Shown here one piece after another: positions 1 through 6,864 of a stretch of DNA of 14,288 bases; positions within the stretch are counted from its first letter, which is position 1, and the number at the start of each line of letters is the position of its first letter. This DNA is from SKVL01 sp051747785 (lineage in GTDB: Bacteria > Patescibacteriota > Minisyncoccia > Phycocordibacterales > CSBR16-193). Location: NCBI GenBank assembly GCA_051747785.1, contig JBNJGN010000017.1:1-14288 (forward strand). Direction: 5' to 3'. The notes beneath the pieces are model-generated. The model was not told where the DNA came from. It saw nothing but the letters and a program-made list of their open reading frames with translations, and searched no databases. The position numbers and the translations under genes were made by a program.

Positions 1-374
1 ACATCATGAGCGAATGTTATGCCCTCATAACCGGACGTAACAACGCGATCTACCCTTAGTTCCTTGCCGGTTTTTGCTTTTGTGACCTCTGTCAATTTTA
101 GTTTTAATTGCATGGCCAAGAATTCGGATAGAAGCGGTTTATTAAGCACTAAAGAACAGTCTATTTCTCCCTCACTGCAGTGCCCTCCAGAGACTCCTGG
201 GTGTGCATCCGACAGGTCGCCGTTATGCATCCAGTAAGCTCCGTTTTCTTTCAAAATATCAATAAAAATAGACTGATCAGGAAGCTCATGGTTTTGGAAT
301 ATTTCTTGACAGTCCACCTTGTACTCTTCTATGAATCTTTGAATTTGGCAAGTGAGATTTCTTTCTTCTTCCAT
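1..374 (-). CDS. orotate phosphoribosyltransferase-like protein, 3' part outside window
   Basis: Partial gene read on the minus strand from ATG at 374 and running off the window start; 124 full codons are visible. The start is supported by a strong Shine-Dalgarno AAGGAGG at 390-384, 9 nt upstream. The protein aligns along its length with the complete gene at 1159-1926. Shared elements are D-I-L-K/R-E-N-x-A-x-W-x-H near residues 39-50, CSLxLNKP near 73-80, FLA at 85-87, and a hydrophobic strand (VDRVVTSGYEG) ending in AHD near 122-124. This matches the N-terminal half of type I PRTases of the OPRT-like kind. The PRPP-binding loop and C-terminus lie outside the window, so activity cannot be judged. 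It diverges from the ThrH-like gene at 521. The paralogy is seen directly; the family assignment is moderately sure and the function is not known. Confidence 0.75.
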   Translation of the reverse strand, partial: MEEERNLTCQIQRFIEEYKVDCQEIFQNHELPDQSIFIDILKENGAYWMHNGDLSDAHPGVSGGHCSEGEIDCSLVLNKPLLSEFLAMQLKLKLTEVTKAKTGKELRVDRVVTSGYEGITFAHD

Positions 375-383
375 CCTAGTATA

Positions 384-390
384 CCTCCTT
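384..390 (-). promoter_or_regulatory. strong Shine-Dalgarno of the truncated PRTase-like gene
   Basis: AAGGAGG on the minus strand, 9 nt before the ATG at 374. It fixes this start. It is notable because most other genes in the window have no recognisable Shine-Dalgarno. Confidence 0.7.
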
Positions 391-520
391 TTTAAAGAAC
401 AGACACTAGTTCTTTTGTAACTATGACATAGATTACAATAAAAACTATTTTTAGTCAAAATGGTTAGTATAATTATTTTACTATCTGCTAAAATATAAAG
501 ATATAATTAATGTTTAATAT

Positions 521-1117
521 ATGTATATACTATGCTCTGACTTAGAAAGCGTTTTTCTTCCTGAGTTATGGATAGAGGTAGCTCAGATAACAGGAATAGA
601 AGAACTTAAAACAACAACTAGAGATGTACCCGATCTTGATGATCTAATGAAAAAAAGACTAGAGGCCTTAAAAGAAAATAATATTGGTATAGATGAGATA
701 AAAGATATAATGAGCAAAAGTGAGCCTCTAGAAGGTGCAGTAGAGACCTTAAACTGGTTAAGAGAAAGACTGCCGGTGATCATTCTCTCAGATGCTTTTT
801 GGGAACTTGTTCAGCCCCTAGTTGAAAAACTTAAGTATCCTACTATTATATGCAACTCTTTGAAAGTTAATAATGACGGTCTTATTTCCGGCTATAACAT
901 AAGAGAAGATGGGAAAAAGAGAACTGTTAGATCCTTCCAGGGTCTTGATATGAAAACGATTGCCATGGGAGATTCATATAATGATGTTAAGATGATATCA
1001 GAGGCTGATATCGGCTTCTTTTTTAACGCCTCAGAAAAAACAGCGGCAGATTTTCCTGAATATCCTTCAATAAAAGATTATGAACATCTAAAGAAATACC
1101 TGAATAGCATAGTATAG
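521..1117 (+). CDS. thrH: ThrH-type HAD phosphatase (phosphoserine phosphatase / homoserine phosphotransferase family)
   Basis: A 198-aa HAD-superfamily protein with the full length of ThrH. HAD motif I is DLESV with nucleophile D7; the Glu in place of the usual second Asp is typical of ThrH. Other landmarks are TTRDVPDLDDLMKKR (31-46), EPLEGAVE (68-75), motif II with S90 in VIILSDAF, motif III lysine in GKKR (131-134) and motif IV GDSYND (150-155). Known ThrH from Pseudomonas dephosphorylates phosphoserine and can transfer phosphate to homoserine. Whether this homologue acts on phosphoserine is inference, because no serine-pathway gene is nearby; its neighbours are two OPRT-like genes on the opposite strand. 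No Shine-Dalgarno is visible. TATAAT occurs at 502-507 and at 468-473, so a short or near-absent leader is possible. A strong hairpin follows the stop. Confidence 0.88.
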   Translation: MYILCSDLESVFLPELWIEVAQITGIEELKTTTRDVPDLDDLMKKRLEALKENNIGIDEIKDIMSKSEPLEGAVETLNWLRERLPVIILSDAFWELVQPLVEKLKYPTIICNSLKVNNDGLISGYNIREDGKKRTVRSFQGLDMKTIAMGDSYNDVKMISEADIGFFFNASEKTAADFPEYPSIKDYEHLKKYLNSIV

Positions 1118-1126
1118 TATAGAGAA

Positions 1127-1151
1127 GCGGGAAGGATCATATCCTTCCCGC
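1127..1151 (+). terminator. strong hairpin terminator between converging genes
   Basis: Perfect 11-bp inverted repeat GCGGGAAGGAT / ATCCTTCCCGC with a 3-nt loop (or 10 bp with a 5-nt loop). It starts 9 nt after the thrH stop and is followed by CTGTTATTT. It lies between two convergent genes, so it may serve both; the minus side has no U-run, so the plus direction is better supported. Confidence 0.75.
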
Positions 1152-1158
1152 CTGTTAT

Positions 1159-1926
1159 TTAGGCAACACCATAACTGGTATTACCTTTTAGCACTTTCCA
1201 GTTCTCTTCGGGTTTTATCCTGGGAGAACCTAAGGCACAAAGTGGGCAAGTACTGGATAGCCATTTTAAGATCTCTATTCTTAAAAGCGAAACAACTAAT
1301 CTGCCGTCACAAGAATGAAAAGTATAGATATCAGTTTTTAAAAGCTGATCTATTACAGTTGCCAGAAAGGGGTGCCACTTGAACTTTTTTGAAGGATTAT
1401 CGCGTTCTATTGTTTTTCTAATATTGGTGATCTCCTCCAGAGAAGAGGCTTTATCTGTAACTTGCAACACTGTTTCGTTTGATCTTATCTGCCAATTCTT
1501 CCATTTTAGTCTCGTTTTTGATCCTTCATCATTTTCGCAAAATGCTGATTTAGCACCCAGTGTCCTGGCAATGTTATGGGCTAGTACATACCCGTTACCG
1601 GATGGTCCTACTACCCAGTCTATCTTACGAACTCCGATTGACTTTTCTATGCTTAAGATTAGTTTTGTAGCTAAGAAATCGGTGATGGTCGGTTTGTTCA
1701 AAAATAGAGAGCAGTTAACATAACCTGAAGTACAAAAGACTCCTTCTACTTCGGCATGGGGAGCTTTCACTCCTCCGCTATGGAACCATAAAGCATCGTT
1801 TTCTCTTAGAATATCTAATAGGATCTGTTGGTGTGGATATTTGTAATAACAAAAATCCCACTTCTTGGTTTTATGGTCTTGATCAACTCCATTAACACGA
1901 TGAGCAAGGTTTTTCTGTTTATTCAT
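1159..1926 (-). CDS. orotate phosphoribosyltransferase-like protein with degenerate PRPP loop
   Basis: A 255-aa protein with an OPRT-like type I PRTase layout. An N-terminal block (D-I-L-R-E-N-x-A-L-W-F-H, 38-49) is followed by GYVNCSLFLNKP (68-79), the strand/loop VVGPSGNGYVLAHNIARTLGAK (105-126), and a strand at 152-158 where the PRPP motif should be. The C-terminus carries CPLC (227-230) and GSPRIKPEENW (233-243), resembling the conserved tail of OPRT-like proteins. The expected hydrophobic-D/E-D/E-x4-T-G PRPP signature reads VLQVTDKASS, with one acid and no TTG, so catalysis may be lost or altered. Start ATG at 1926 has a GGGGG-type Shine-Dalgarno about 7 nt upstream. It is a paralogue of the gene at 1-374. 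The specific substrate is unknown. Confidence 0.72.
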   Translation of the reverse strand: MNKQKNLAHRVNGVDQDHKTKKWDFCYYKYPHQQILLDILRENDALWFHSGGVKAPHAEVEGVFCTSGYVNCSLFLNKPTITDFLATKLILSIEKSIGVRKIDWVVGPSGNGYVLAHNIARTLGAKSAFCENDEGSKTRLKWKNWQIRSNETVLQVTDKASSLEEITNIRKTIERDNPSKKFKWHPFLATVIDQLLKTDIYTFHSCDGRLVVSLLRIEILKWLSSTCPLCALGSPRIKPEENWKVLKGNTSYGVA

Positions 1927-1988
1927 CTTGAACCCCCTTGTATTTCTTGTTAAAAGAACTTTAATGCTAATAGCTAATCTTGAGCTAG

Positions 1989-2015
1989 TTTATAACAAAG
2001 AAAACAATGGGTCAA
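1989..2015 (-). promoter_or_regulatory. predicted promoter of the OPRT-like gene
   Basis: On the minus strand TTGACC (2015-2010) is followed, after 15 bp, by TATAAA (1994-1989) preceded by TG-T, an extended -10 element. Transcription would start near 1982, giving a leader of about 56 nt with the GGGGG ribosome site. Pattern match only. Confidence 0.4.
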
Positions 2016-2043
2016 AAGATCATTTTGATAAGGGTTAGCAAAA

Positions 2044-2277
2044 TCAGTTTTCTTGCATCAGTTTCTGTATTTCGCTTTGGTATTTACGCATAACTTCCAT
2101 TGTAGCGGCCATCTCAGTTTTCCCTTCTTTCGTTTTCTGTTTTACTTCGTTGCCGATCTTCTCAAAGAGTTTAGGATTTTTTTCAACAAGCTTCATTATC
2201 ATCTCCTGTTGCTCTTCAGGCACATCCTTCATTTTGCTTTTTAAATACTTTTTTAGGATATAGTTCTTTACTCCCAT
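2044..2277 (-). CDS. small charged helical protein, function unknown
   Basis: A 77-aa protein without membrane segment or signal peptide. It is rich in Lys, Glu, Met and Gln and is predicted almost wholly alpha-helical. A basic N-terminus (MGVKNYILKKYLKSKMK) is followed by PEEQQEMIMKLVEKNP (20-35) and a helix ending in EVMRKYQSEIQKLMQEN. I recognise no catalytic motif. Small helical proteins of this style are common in Patescibacteria, but I cannot name a family. The ATG at 2277 has no Shine-Dalgarno. An extended -10 box lies at 2312-2320. The gene diverges from the CYTH gene and could be co-transcribed with the OPRT-like gene downstream. Composition and frame integrity support a real gene. 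Confidence 0.7.
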   Translation of the reverse strand: MGVKNYILKKYLKSKMKDVPEEQQEMIMKLVEKNPKLFEKIGNEVKQKTKEGKTEMAATMEVMRKYQSEIQKLMQEN

Positions 2278-2311
2278 AAATTGATATTAATTTATTAATT
2301 AAACAGATAGT

Positions 2312-2320
2312 ATTATAACA
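2312..2320 (-). promoter_or_regulatory. extended -10 promoter of the 77-aa gene
   Basis: Minus-strand TG-T-TATAAT, a perfect extended -10. The start would be near 2305, leaving about 28 nt of leader before ATG at 2277. No clear -35 is seen. Confidence 0.45.
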
Positions 2321-2400
2321 TATGACATAAAAAGTAATAATCTTTAAGAAAGATTTTAAATTATGTTAAACTTAATAAGTTTGATAGATAATAAAATAAA

Positions 2401-3075
2401 ATGTCACAGTATGAAGTAGAGGTAAAAAGCTTACTTGATAAGAAAAGATCTGTGAAAGATCTTATATCACAGATGGAAAAAAACGATCCTGAACTAAGAA
2501 TGACGTCTCAAAACAGTCAACTTAATCACTATTTCTTCGGAGGTGATGTTTATGAGCTTTTCAAAAAAGTAAATAGTTATCTTACGGAAGAAAAAAAACA
2601 AGAATTGAGAGAGATAGTAGAAAAAGGAGAGAGTTTTTCAGTTAGAACGAGAAAAAAAGACTCAAGTGTTTATCTAGTTATAAAAGCCTCAGTTGATGAA
2701 GGTACAAGTGAAAATACTATATCAAGACTTGAGTTTGAAAAGGAGTTAGAACTTTCGTTAGATGAGATAGATAGTTTGGTACTAGATTCGGGTTACGATT
2801 ACCAGGCAAAGTGGTCAAGAGACCGTTCAGAGTATGTGTATAAAGACTGTAATGTCTGCATAGATAGAAATGCCGGTTACGGATATTTGGTTGAGTTTGA
2901 GAAGGTTATTGATGAAGAAGAAAAAATCTCTGATGTTAAATCTGAGATAAAACGAATAATGGATGAATTGGGCCTTGATGAGCTACCTCAAGATAGGCTT
3001 GAGAGAATGTTTGAGTATTATAATAAAAATTGGCATAAATACTACGGAACTAATAAGATCTTTAGTGTAAAGTAG
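2401..3075 (+). CDS. CYTH-domain protein (class IV adenylate cyclase / thiamine triphosphatase-like)
   Basis: A 224-aa CYTH-superfamily protein, which binds triphosphorylated substrates in a beta-tunnel with divalent metal. The signature ExExK is present as EVEVK (5-9). Tunnel residues follow in order: R82 and R84 (VRTRK), K95 (LVIKAS), R109/E111/E113 (SRLEFEKE), K137 and R140 (KWSRDRSEY), D155 (CIDRNAGYG) and E165/E167 (VEFEKV). All key charged positions therefore appear intact and an active enzyme is likely. CyaB-type cyclase, thiamine triphosphatase and inorganic triphosphatase activities cannot be separated by sequence; in reduced genomes a triphosphatase role is plausible. No Shine-Dalgarno precedes the ATG. 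GATAAT at 2387-2392 suggests a nearly leaderless transcript. The stop lies 4 nt from the end of the convergent ROK gene, with no terminator between. Confidence 0.85.
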   Translation: MSQYEVEVKSLLDKKRSVKDLISQMEKNDPELRMTSQNSQLNHYFFGGDVYELFKKVNSYLTEEKKQELREIVEKGESFSVRTRKKDSSVYLVIKASVDEGTSENTISRLEFEKELELSLDEIDSLVLDSGYDYQAKWSRDRSEYVYKDCNVCIDRNAGYGYLVEFEKVIDEEEKISDVKSEIKRIMDELGLDELPQDRLERMFEYYNKNWHKYYGTNKIFSVK

Positions 3076-3079
3076 TTTA

Positions 3080-3922
3080 TTAGATGCCATTCTTGGAAAG
3101 AGCCATAGCTCCGTATAATCCCCCCACATCAGCCAACTCTGCTCTCTTAATTTCTGGAATTTCCGGTAAGAATTTCGCCAGAATCTCTACATGATGTCTT
3201 ATTCTATCAATGGGAATGTCAGGATCTCCCACAACCATTGAGCCACCCACCACTACCGTATCGGGTGACCAGAAGAGAATGGAGTTATATATACCAACGG
3301 CACTTTTAAATGCCAATTCCTCCCAAATATTGGAATCCTCTATTTCTATGGGGTCTATGCCGAACTGTTTTTTAACAGCCGTACCTGATACAGTTCCTTC
3401 AAAGGTGTCCTCGTAACTTAAAAACTCTTTAGTTAATAAGTTGCTATTAATAATATGATGCCCTGGCTCAAAGCCGGCGGTTGCCCTGTCTATTTCTCCG
3501 TTAACTATCCTGGTCCCTCCAACTCCTGTACTTATAGTGATATAGGCACATATCTGACTACCTCTACCGGCTCCATGGTGAAATTCACCTAAACCAACGA
3601 CGTCAGCGTCATTTTCTGCCACTAAAGGAACCGATAACTTTTCTTCAAAAAGCTCTCTTATGGGTTTGTTGACCCATCCTTTCATATTAGGAGAGTAAAC
3701 TAAAGTATTTCTTTCTTTATCCCATACTCCGGTTATCCCACCCCATAAACCTTCTATGTTTTTCCCCCCGGCAGATATCTTATCCACGGCTTCTTTTAGC
3801 ATCTTCGCTCCTTCCTCGGCACTCTCCGGTGTTTTATATTTAATGGGATCAACGAAAGATAGCCCATCCTCTGTAGCACTTACTCTTGTCTTACTGCCTC
3901 CTATGTCAAACAGAAATTTCAT
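3080..3922 (-). CDS. ROK-family sugar kinase (glucokinase-like), zinc motif absent
   Basis: A 280-aa ROK-family kinase that would phosphorylate a hexose with ATP in the cytoplasm. Visible motifs are the phosphate-binding DIGGSKTR (6-13), END with predicted catalytic base D105, ISTGVGG (130-136), the sugar-contact pair E152 and H155 (EPGHH), VVVGGS (223-228) and DVGGLYGA (265-272). The canonical ROK zinc motif CxCGxxGCxE after the GH is missing: the region LSYEDTFEGTVSGTAV (168-183) has no Cys, so structural zinc binding is probably lost. Start ATG at 3922 lies 1 nt after the stop of the PGI/PMI gene, so the two are surely translated from one message. The partner suggests glucose, mannose or fructose as substrate. 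Sugar specificity is not readable from the sequence. Confidence 0.85.
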   Translation of the reverse strand: MKFLFDIGGSKTRVSATEDGLSFVDPIKYKTPESAEEGAKMLKEAVDKISAGGKNIEGLWGGITGVWDKERNTLVYSPNMKGWVNKPIRELFEEKLSVPLVAENDADVVGLGEFHHGAGRGSQICAYITISTGVGGTRIVNGEIDRATAGFEPGHHIINSNLLTKEFLSYEDTFEGTVSGTAVKKQFGIDPIEIEDSNIWEELAFKSAVGIYNSILFWSPDTVVVGGSMVVGDPDIPIDRIRHHVEILAKFLPEIPEIKRAELADVGGLYGAMALSKNGI

Positions 3923-3923
3923 A

Positions 3924-4913
3924 TTATTCTTTTATTATGTTTTTAAACTTCTCTACCATGGGAACATTATCAGCATCAGTGTTGTAATGGTTTCTCGAGA
4001 GCTCTAGTGAAGCCCAGTCAGCAACCATTATACCTCTGAATATTTTTTCTGCCCTACTGTCTCCTTGTAATTCAAACCGTCGCACGTTAATACCTCTATC
4101 TTCATAAATTGAATAAGTAACATCCATTCTTCTCTGAATACGAGGGTGGTCATCTTCGTCAATTAAAAAGTAAGGAGCTATGGAGGAACTTAGATCCTTT
4201 GTGCTCTCAACAACCCCAAAACCTTCCATTTCATTATGATTGGCTTCCGGGAAAACATTGTAAAAAGAAGGAATTTTGGCTGTCTCATTGAACTTAACCT
4301 TCCAGTTGTATGCCACTGTAGAATTTTCGCCTGAAGAGTAAATGAGAGGAATGTAACCCAAAAGATCTTTTGCTATTTTTACGCCTTCCCCTTTCTCTCT
4401 TTCCGGTTCAATTTTTGAGGAAAGTTCTTTTAGGTTTCTTAGCGATCTTTCATCTTCAAGCATGGTGGCTAAAGAAACAGTTGAGTAACCAATGGCGTTT
4501 CTGGGTTGAATACCGGTATCAGGCATAAATATTCGTGGCATATTTGCTTCTTTTGCCTTTTTGCCCAAAGAGCCACCAGTTGTTATAACTGCTGAATTTA
4601 AATTTTTTAAAAGAGCTTCATCTATTGAATCTAGGACCTCTTCCGTTCCTCCGGAATAAGAGACAAAAACAAAAAGCACCCTTTTCATTATCTTTTCAGG
4701 AAATTCCGGCAAACCATAACTGTTGTGAATGAATATGGGCAACGAAGGATTTAGAGCCTTTAGAACTCCTGCGCAGAGATGAGATCCACCCATTCCAGCA
4801 ACCACAACTGCATCGTAGTCTCTGAAAATATTCTCTTTCTGTTCTATCTCCGGATTAAAGTTAAATTGATCCGGTAAGCTGGCTATTGCTTCTTCCATTT
4901 TTATTTTTCCCAT
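3924..4913 (-). CDS. bifunctional phosphoglucose/phosphomannose isomerase
   Basis: A 329-aa SIS-fold protein of the bifunctional PGI/PMI family, which interconverts glucose-6-P or mannose-6-P with fructose-6-P. Motifs in order: GMGGS (40-44), SYSGGTEE (85-92), PRNAIGYS (137-144), KFNE with predicted base E210, EANHNEMEGF (223-232) with predicted ring-opening H226, and the C-terminal NTDADNVPMVEKFK (311-324). Length and motif order match the archaeal/CPR-type enzyme, not classical Pgi. It is first in a two-gene unit with the ROK kinase, which fits hexose phosphorylation followed by isomerisation into glycolysis or amino-sugar synthesis for the wall. A second in-frame ATG occurs at codon 6. The first is preferred by proximity to a TATAAT box, but no Shine-Dalgarno decides between them. 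Confidence 0.9.
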   Translation of the reverse strand: MGKIKMEEAIASLPDQFNFNPEIEQKENIFRDYDAVVVAGMGGSHLCAGVLKALNPSLPIFIHNSYGLPEFPEKIMKRVLFVFVSYSGGTEEVLDSIDEALLKNLNSAVITTGGSLGKKAKEANMPRIFMPDTGIQPRNAIGYSTVSLATMLEDERSLRNLKELSSKIEPEREKGEGVKIAKDLLGYIPLIYSSGENSTVAYNWKVKFNETAKIPSFYNVFPEANHNEMEGFGVVESTKDLSSSIAPYFLIDEDDHPRIQRRMDVTYSIYEDRGINVRRFELQGDSRAEKIFRGIMVADWASLELSRNHYNTDADNVPMVEKFKNIIKE

Positions 4914-4942
4914 ATAAGATTTATATTAAAATCAATCTGTTC

Positions 4943-4948
4943 ATTATA
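4943..4948 (-). promoter_or_regulatory. -10 box of the PGI/PMI-ROK unit
   Basis: Perfect TATAAT on the minus strand, 29 nt before the ATG at 4913; preceded by CG-T, one base off an extended -10. No good -35. Confidence 0.4.
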
Positions 4949-4983
4949 ACGCATAAAGAAAAATGAAGCTGTGAACATTTTTT

Positions 4984-5760
4984 CTATTTTTTATCCTTAA
5001 TATAGGGAGCGAAATAGATAACATGCTCCATAAGTAACTTTACAGACCCCCTCTGATCCAAGTTAGCTTTCTTTATTTTAGGAAGCGAGTAAATGAAAGC
5101 ATTGAATTCACTTATATCAGATTGAGAAGCACTAACTCCTTTTTTGTAATTGTATAGCTCCTCTTCCAGTAGATCCAAAAAGACTCGCGCTTTTGCTTTA
5201 TCTCTTTCCTCAATTATTCCCTTTAGATGATCTGTTCTCTCCGCAATAGAAGAGGTCAGAAATTTTTTTACGTCTATCTCTCCTTCTTCATTTTCTGAAT
5301 CTAAAGAAGAAACCACTAATCTTGAGTACAGTGTAGGTAAAAAGACTTCTTTGGAAGGCACGATTAAGAAAAAGAAAGTTTTGTTAGGAGTACTCTCAAA
5401 TAGCTTTAACAGGGCATTTTGGGATTCTTCGGTTAAAGATTGGGTTTCAACGCAACATATCTTCAGGTCCTCACGAACAGGGTTTGTAGAACTCCAATCT
5501 CTTAGTTTGTGGGCGTCCTCAATGACAAAAGATTCTTTAGGGTAGTGCAAAAAATCCGGGTTGCCTTTGGAAGATACATTCCAATTTGTAAATATCGCTT
5601 GAGATATAGCCATTCCGCCAAAAGCGGGATCACTTGTAGTAAAACAGTATGCATGATGCATGGAAGACCCTATAAGAGTGTTAACCTTATCTACTGCCGA
5701 CAAAAAAACTTTGTCTTTAGTGTTATTAGTGCTTTGTGCTGATGCTTTTCTTATAGACAT
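4984..5760 (-). CDS. holB: DNA polymerase III delta'-like clamp-loader protein, no P-loop
   Basis: A 258-aa AAA+ fold protein like the delta' (HolB) clamp-loader subunit. After HHAYCF near residue 35, the place where a Walker A loop would lie reads TTSDPAFGG, without GKT, so it cannot bind ATP in the usual way, as is also true of delta' in E. coli. Diagnostic blocks are VIEDAHKLRDW (79-89), the strand KICCVETQSL followed by TEESQNALLKLFESTPNKTFFFLIVPS (about 110-136), and PTLYSR (142-147), equivalent to the SRC arginine-finger motif with Cys replaced by Leu. I choose ATG at 5760; a TTG in frame at 5763 is possible. The start overlaps the mreB 3' end by 35 nt, implying coupled translation. The clamp-loader role is inferred from family similarity, and the C-terminal domain is divergent. 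Confidence 0.78.
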   Translation of the reverse strand: MSIRKASAQSTNNTKDKVFLSAVDKVNTLIGSSMHHAYCFTTSDPAFGGMAISQAIFTNWNVSSKGNPDFLHYPKESFVIEDAHKLRDWSSTNPVREDLKICCVETQSLTEESQNALLKLFESTPNKTFFFLIVPSKEVFLPTLYSRLVVSSLDSENEEGEIDVKKFLTSSIAERTDHLKGIIEERDKAKARVFLDLLEEELYNYKKGVSASQSDISEFNAFIYSLPKIKKANLDQRGSVKLLMEHVIYFAPYIKDKK

Positions 5761-6739
5761 CAAGATGTTCTAGGGCAATACCTGTGCCACGGGCGACACA
5801 GTACATAGGTTCCTTGGCAAGTTGGGCGTTTACACCGGTTCGCCTGTGTACCAATTCTGTTAGATTTCTAAGTTGTGAAGTACCACCGGTCATAACTATT
5901 CCTTTATCAATAATATCGGATGAAAGTTCCGGAGGCGTATCCTGAAGTACCTCTTTTATGGCTCTTATCATCTCTCTGAGGTCCTTATTTATAGCCTTAA
6001 GAACTTCGTTGCTCTCTATCTCTACTGCACGAGGAAGACCGGAAACAAAATCTCTTCCTTTTATGGTCATCGTCAGATCCTCTTCTAAGGGAATAGCGGA
6101 GACCACCTGTATTTTTATATCCTCGGCCGTTTTATCCCCTATTCCCAGATTAAAGGTTTTTTTAACATAATCAGCTATTGACTGATCAAGTTTATTTCCC
6201 CCGTATTTAACGGAGGTGGAAGCAACTATTCCTCCTAAGGAAATAACGGCTACATCGGTTGTTCCACCGCCAATGTCAACGATCATGTGTCCTGTGGGTT
6301 CGTGTATGGGTATCCCTGCTCCAATTGCCGCTAATATTGGCTCTTTAACTACGTAAGCATTTTTTGCTCCGGCTTTTATGGCGGCTTCTATAACCGCACG
6401 ACGTTCAGTAGAAGTGACGCCCGCCGGCACGGAAACAAGCACATCGGGTTTTAGTACACTTAGCTTTCCAAGAGCTTTATCCAAGTAATACCTTAACATC
6501 GCCTCAGTGACACGATAATCCGCTATTACTCCGTCTTTCATCGGCCTATAGGCTATTATGGCTTCAGGGGTTTTACCTATCATCTTTTTAGCCTCGGCGC
6601 CTATGGCCAGTATTTTATTATCTTCTTCTGAAACCGCCACAACAGAGGGTTCATTTAAAACTATACCTTTTCGAGGTACGTATACCAGTATATTGGCAGT
6701 TCCAAGGTCTATTCCTATTTTTTTAGAAAAAATCCCCAT
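5726..6739 (-). CDS. mreB: rod shape-determining protein MreB
   Basis: A 337-aa actin-fold protein that polymerises under the membrane and guides lateral wall synthesis. Nucleotide-binding elements are intact: phosphate-1 IGIDLGTAN (8-16), conserved KGIVLNEPSVVA (24-35), IRPM-like YRPMKDGVIADY (64-75), KEP with E133, phosphate-2 VDIGGGTTDVAVISLGG (154-170) and adenosine motif MTGGTSQLRNL (283-293). CVARGTGIALE (314-324) near the end matches the family C-terminus. Length is normal. No mreC/mreD follows; instead a delta'-like gene overlaps its 3' end, an unusual partnership. ATG at 6739 is close to an extended -10 (6758-6766). The gene diverges from the HTH-MurA gene, so two wall genes share one 125-nt intergenic region. 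Identification is firm. Confidence 0.96.
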   Translation of the reverse strand: MGIFSKKIGIDLGTANILVYVPRKGIVLNEPSVVAVSEEDNKILAIGAEAKKMIGKTPEAIIAYRPMKDGVIADYRVTEAMLRYYLDKALGKLSVLKPDVLVSVPAGVTSTERRAVIEAAIKAGAKNAYVVKEPILAAIGAGIPIHEPTGHMIVDIGGGTTDVAVISLGGIVASTSVKYGGNKLDQSIADYVKKTFNLGIGDKTAEDIKIQVVSAIPLEEDLTMTIKGRDFVSGLPRAVEIESNEVLKAINKDLREMIRAIKEVLQDTPPELSSDIIDKGIVMTGGTSQLRNLTELVHRRTGVNAQLAKEPMYCVARGTGIALEHLDVYKKSISTKH

Positions 6740-6757
6740 ATAAAATCTTTATAAGAA

Positions 6758-6766
6758 ACTATATCA
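6758..6766 (-). promoter_or_regulatory. extended -10 promoter of mreB
   Basis: Minus-strand TG-A-TATAGT. Start predicted near 6751, about 12 nt before the ATG at 6739. No -35 match. Confidence 0.4.
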
Positions 6767-6822
6767 TACCTTAGATCAGACGAAAGTGGCAATACCTTTT
6801 TCCTCTTGCGCTCTATTATTTA

Positions 6823-6852
6823 TTGATATAGCATATATGCTATACATATAAA
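6823..6852 (+). promoter_or_regulatory. promoter of the HTH-MurA gene
   Basis: TTGATA (6823-6828), an 18-bp spacer, then TATAAA (6847-6852). The predicted start near 6859 is only about 6 nt from ATG at 6865, and no Shine-Dalgarno fits between them. Confidence 0.55.
6827..6844. promoter_or_regulatory. 18-bp perfect palindrome, candidate operator
   Basis: TATAGCATATATGCTATA is a perfect 18-bp palindrome filling almost exactly the spacer between the predicted -35 and -10 of the HTH-MurA gene. A repressor bound here would block RNA polymerase. The gene downstream encodes an Xre-type DNA-binding domain, so autoregulation is the simplest reading. It lies about 60 bp from the mreB -10, so an effect on mreB is possible but less direct. 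Confidence 0.55.
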
Positions 6853-6864
6853 ATAAAGAATAAC

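Noticed and set aside
180..395. Plus-strand open frame at the window start
   Set aside because: It lies antisense to the truncated OPRT-like gene, whose protein aligns with a complete paralogue; the plus frame has no family features.
1379..1723. Plus-strand 114-codon open frame
   Set aside because: Entirely antisense to the OPRT-like gene at 1159-1926 and with low-complexity composition; a shadow.
2012..2028. TCAAAA-5 nt-TTTTGA hairpin as a terminator
   Set aside because: Only A/T-rich six-base stem without a proper T-tract; it overlaps a better-supported promoter.
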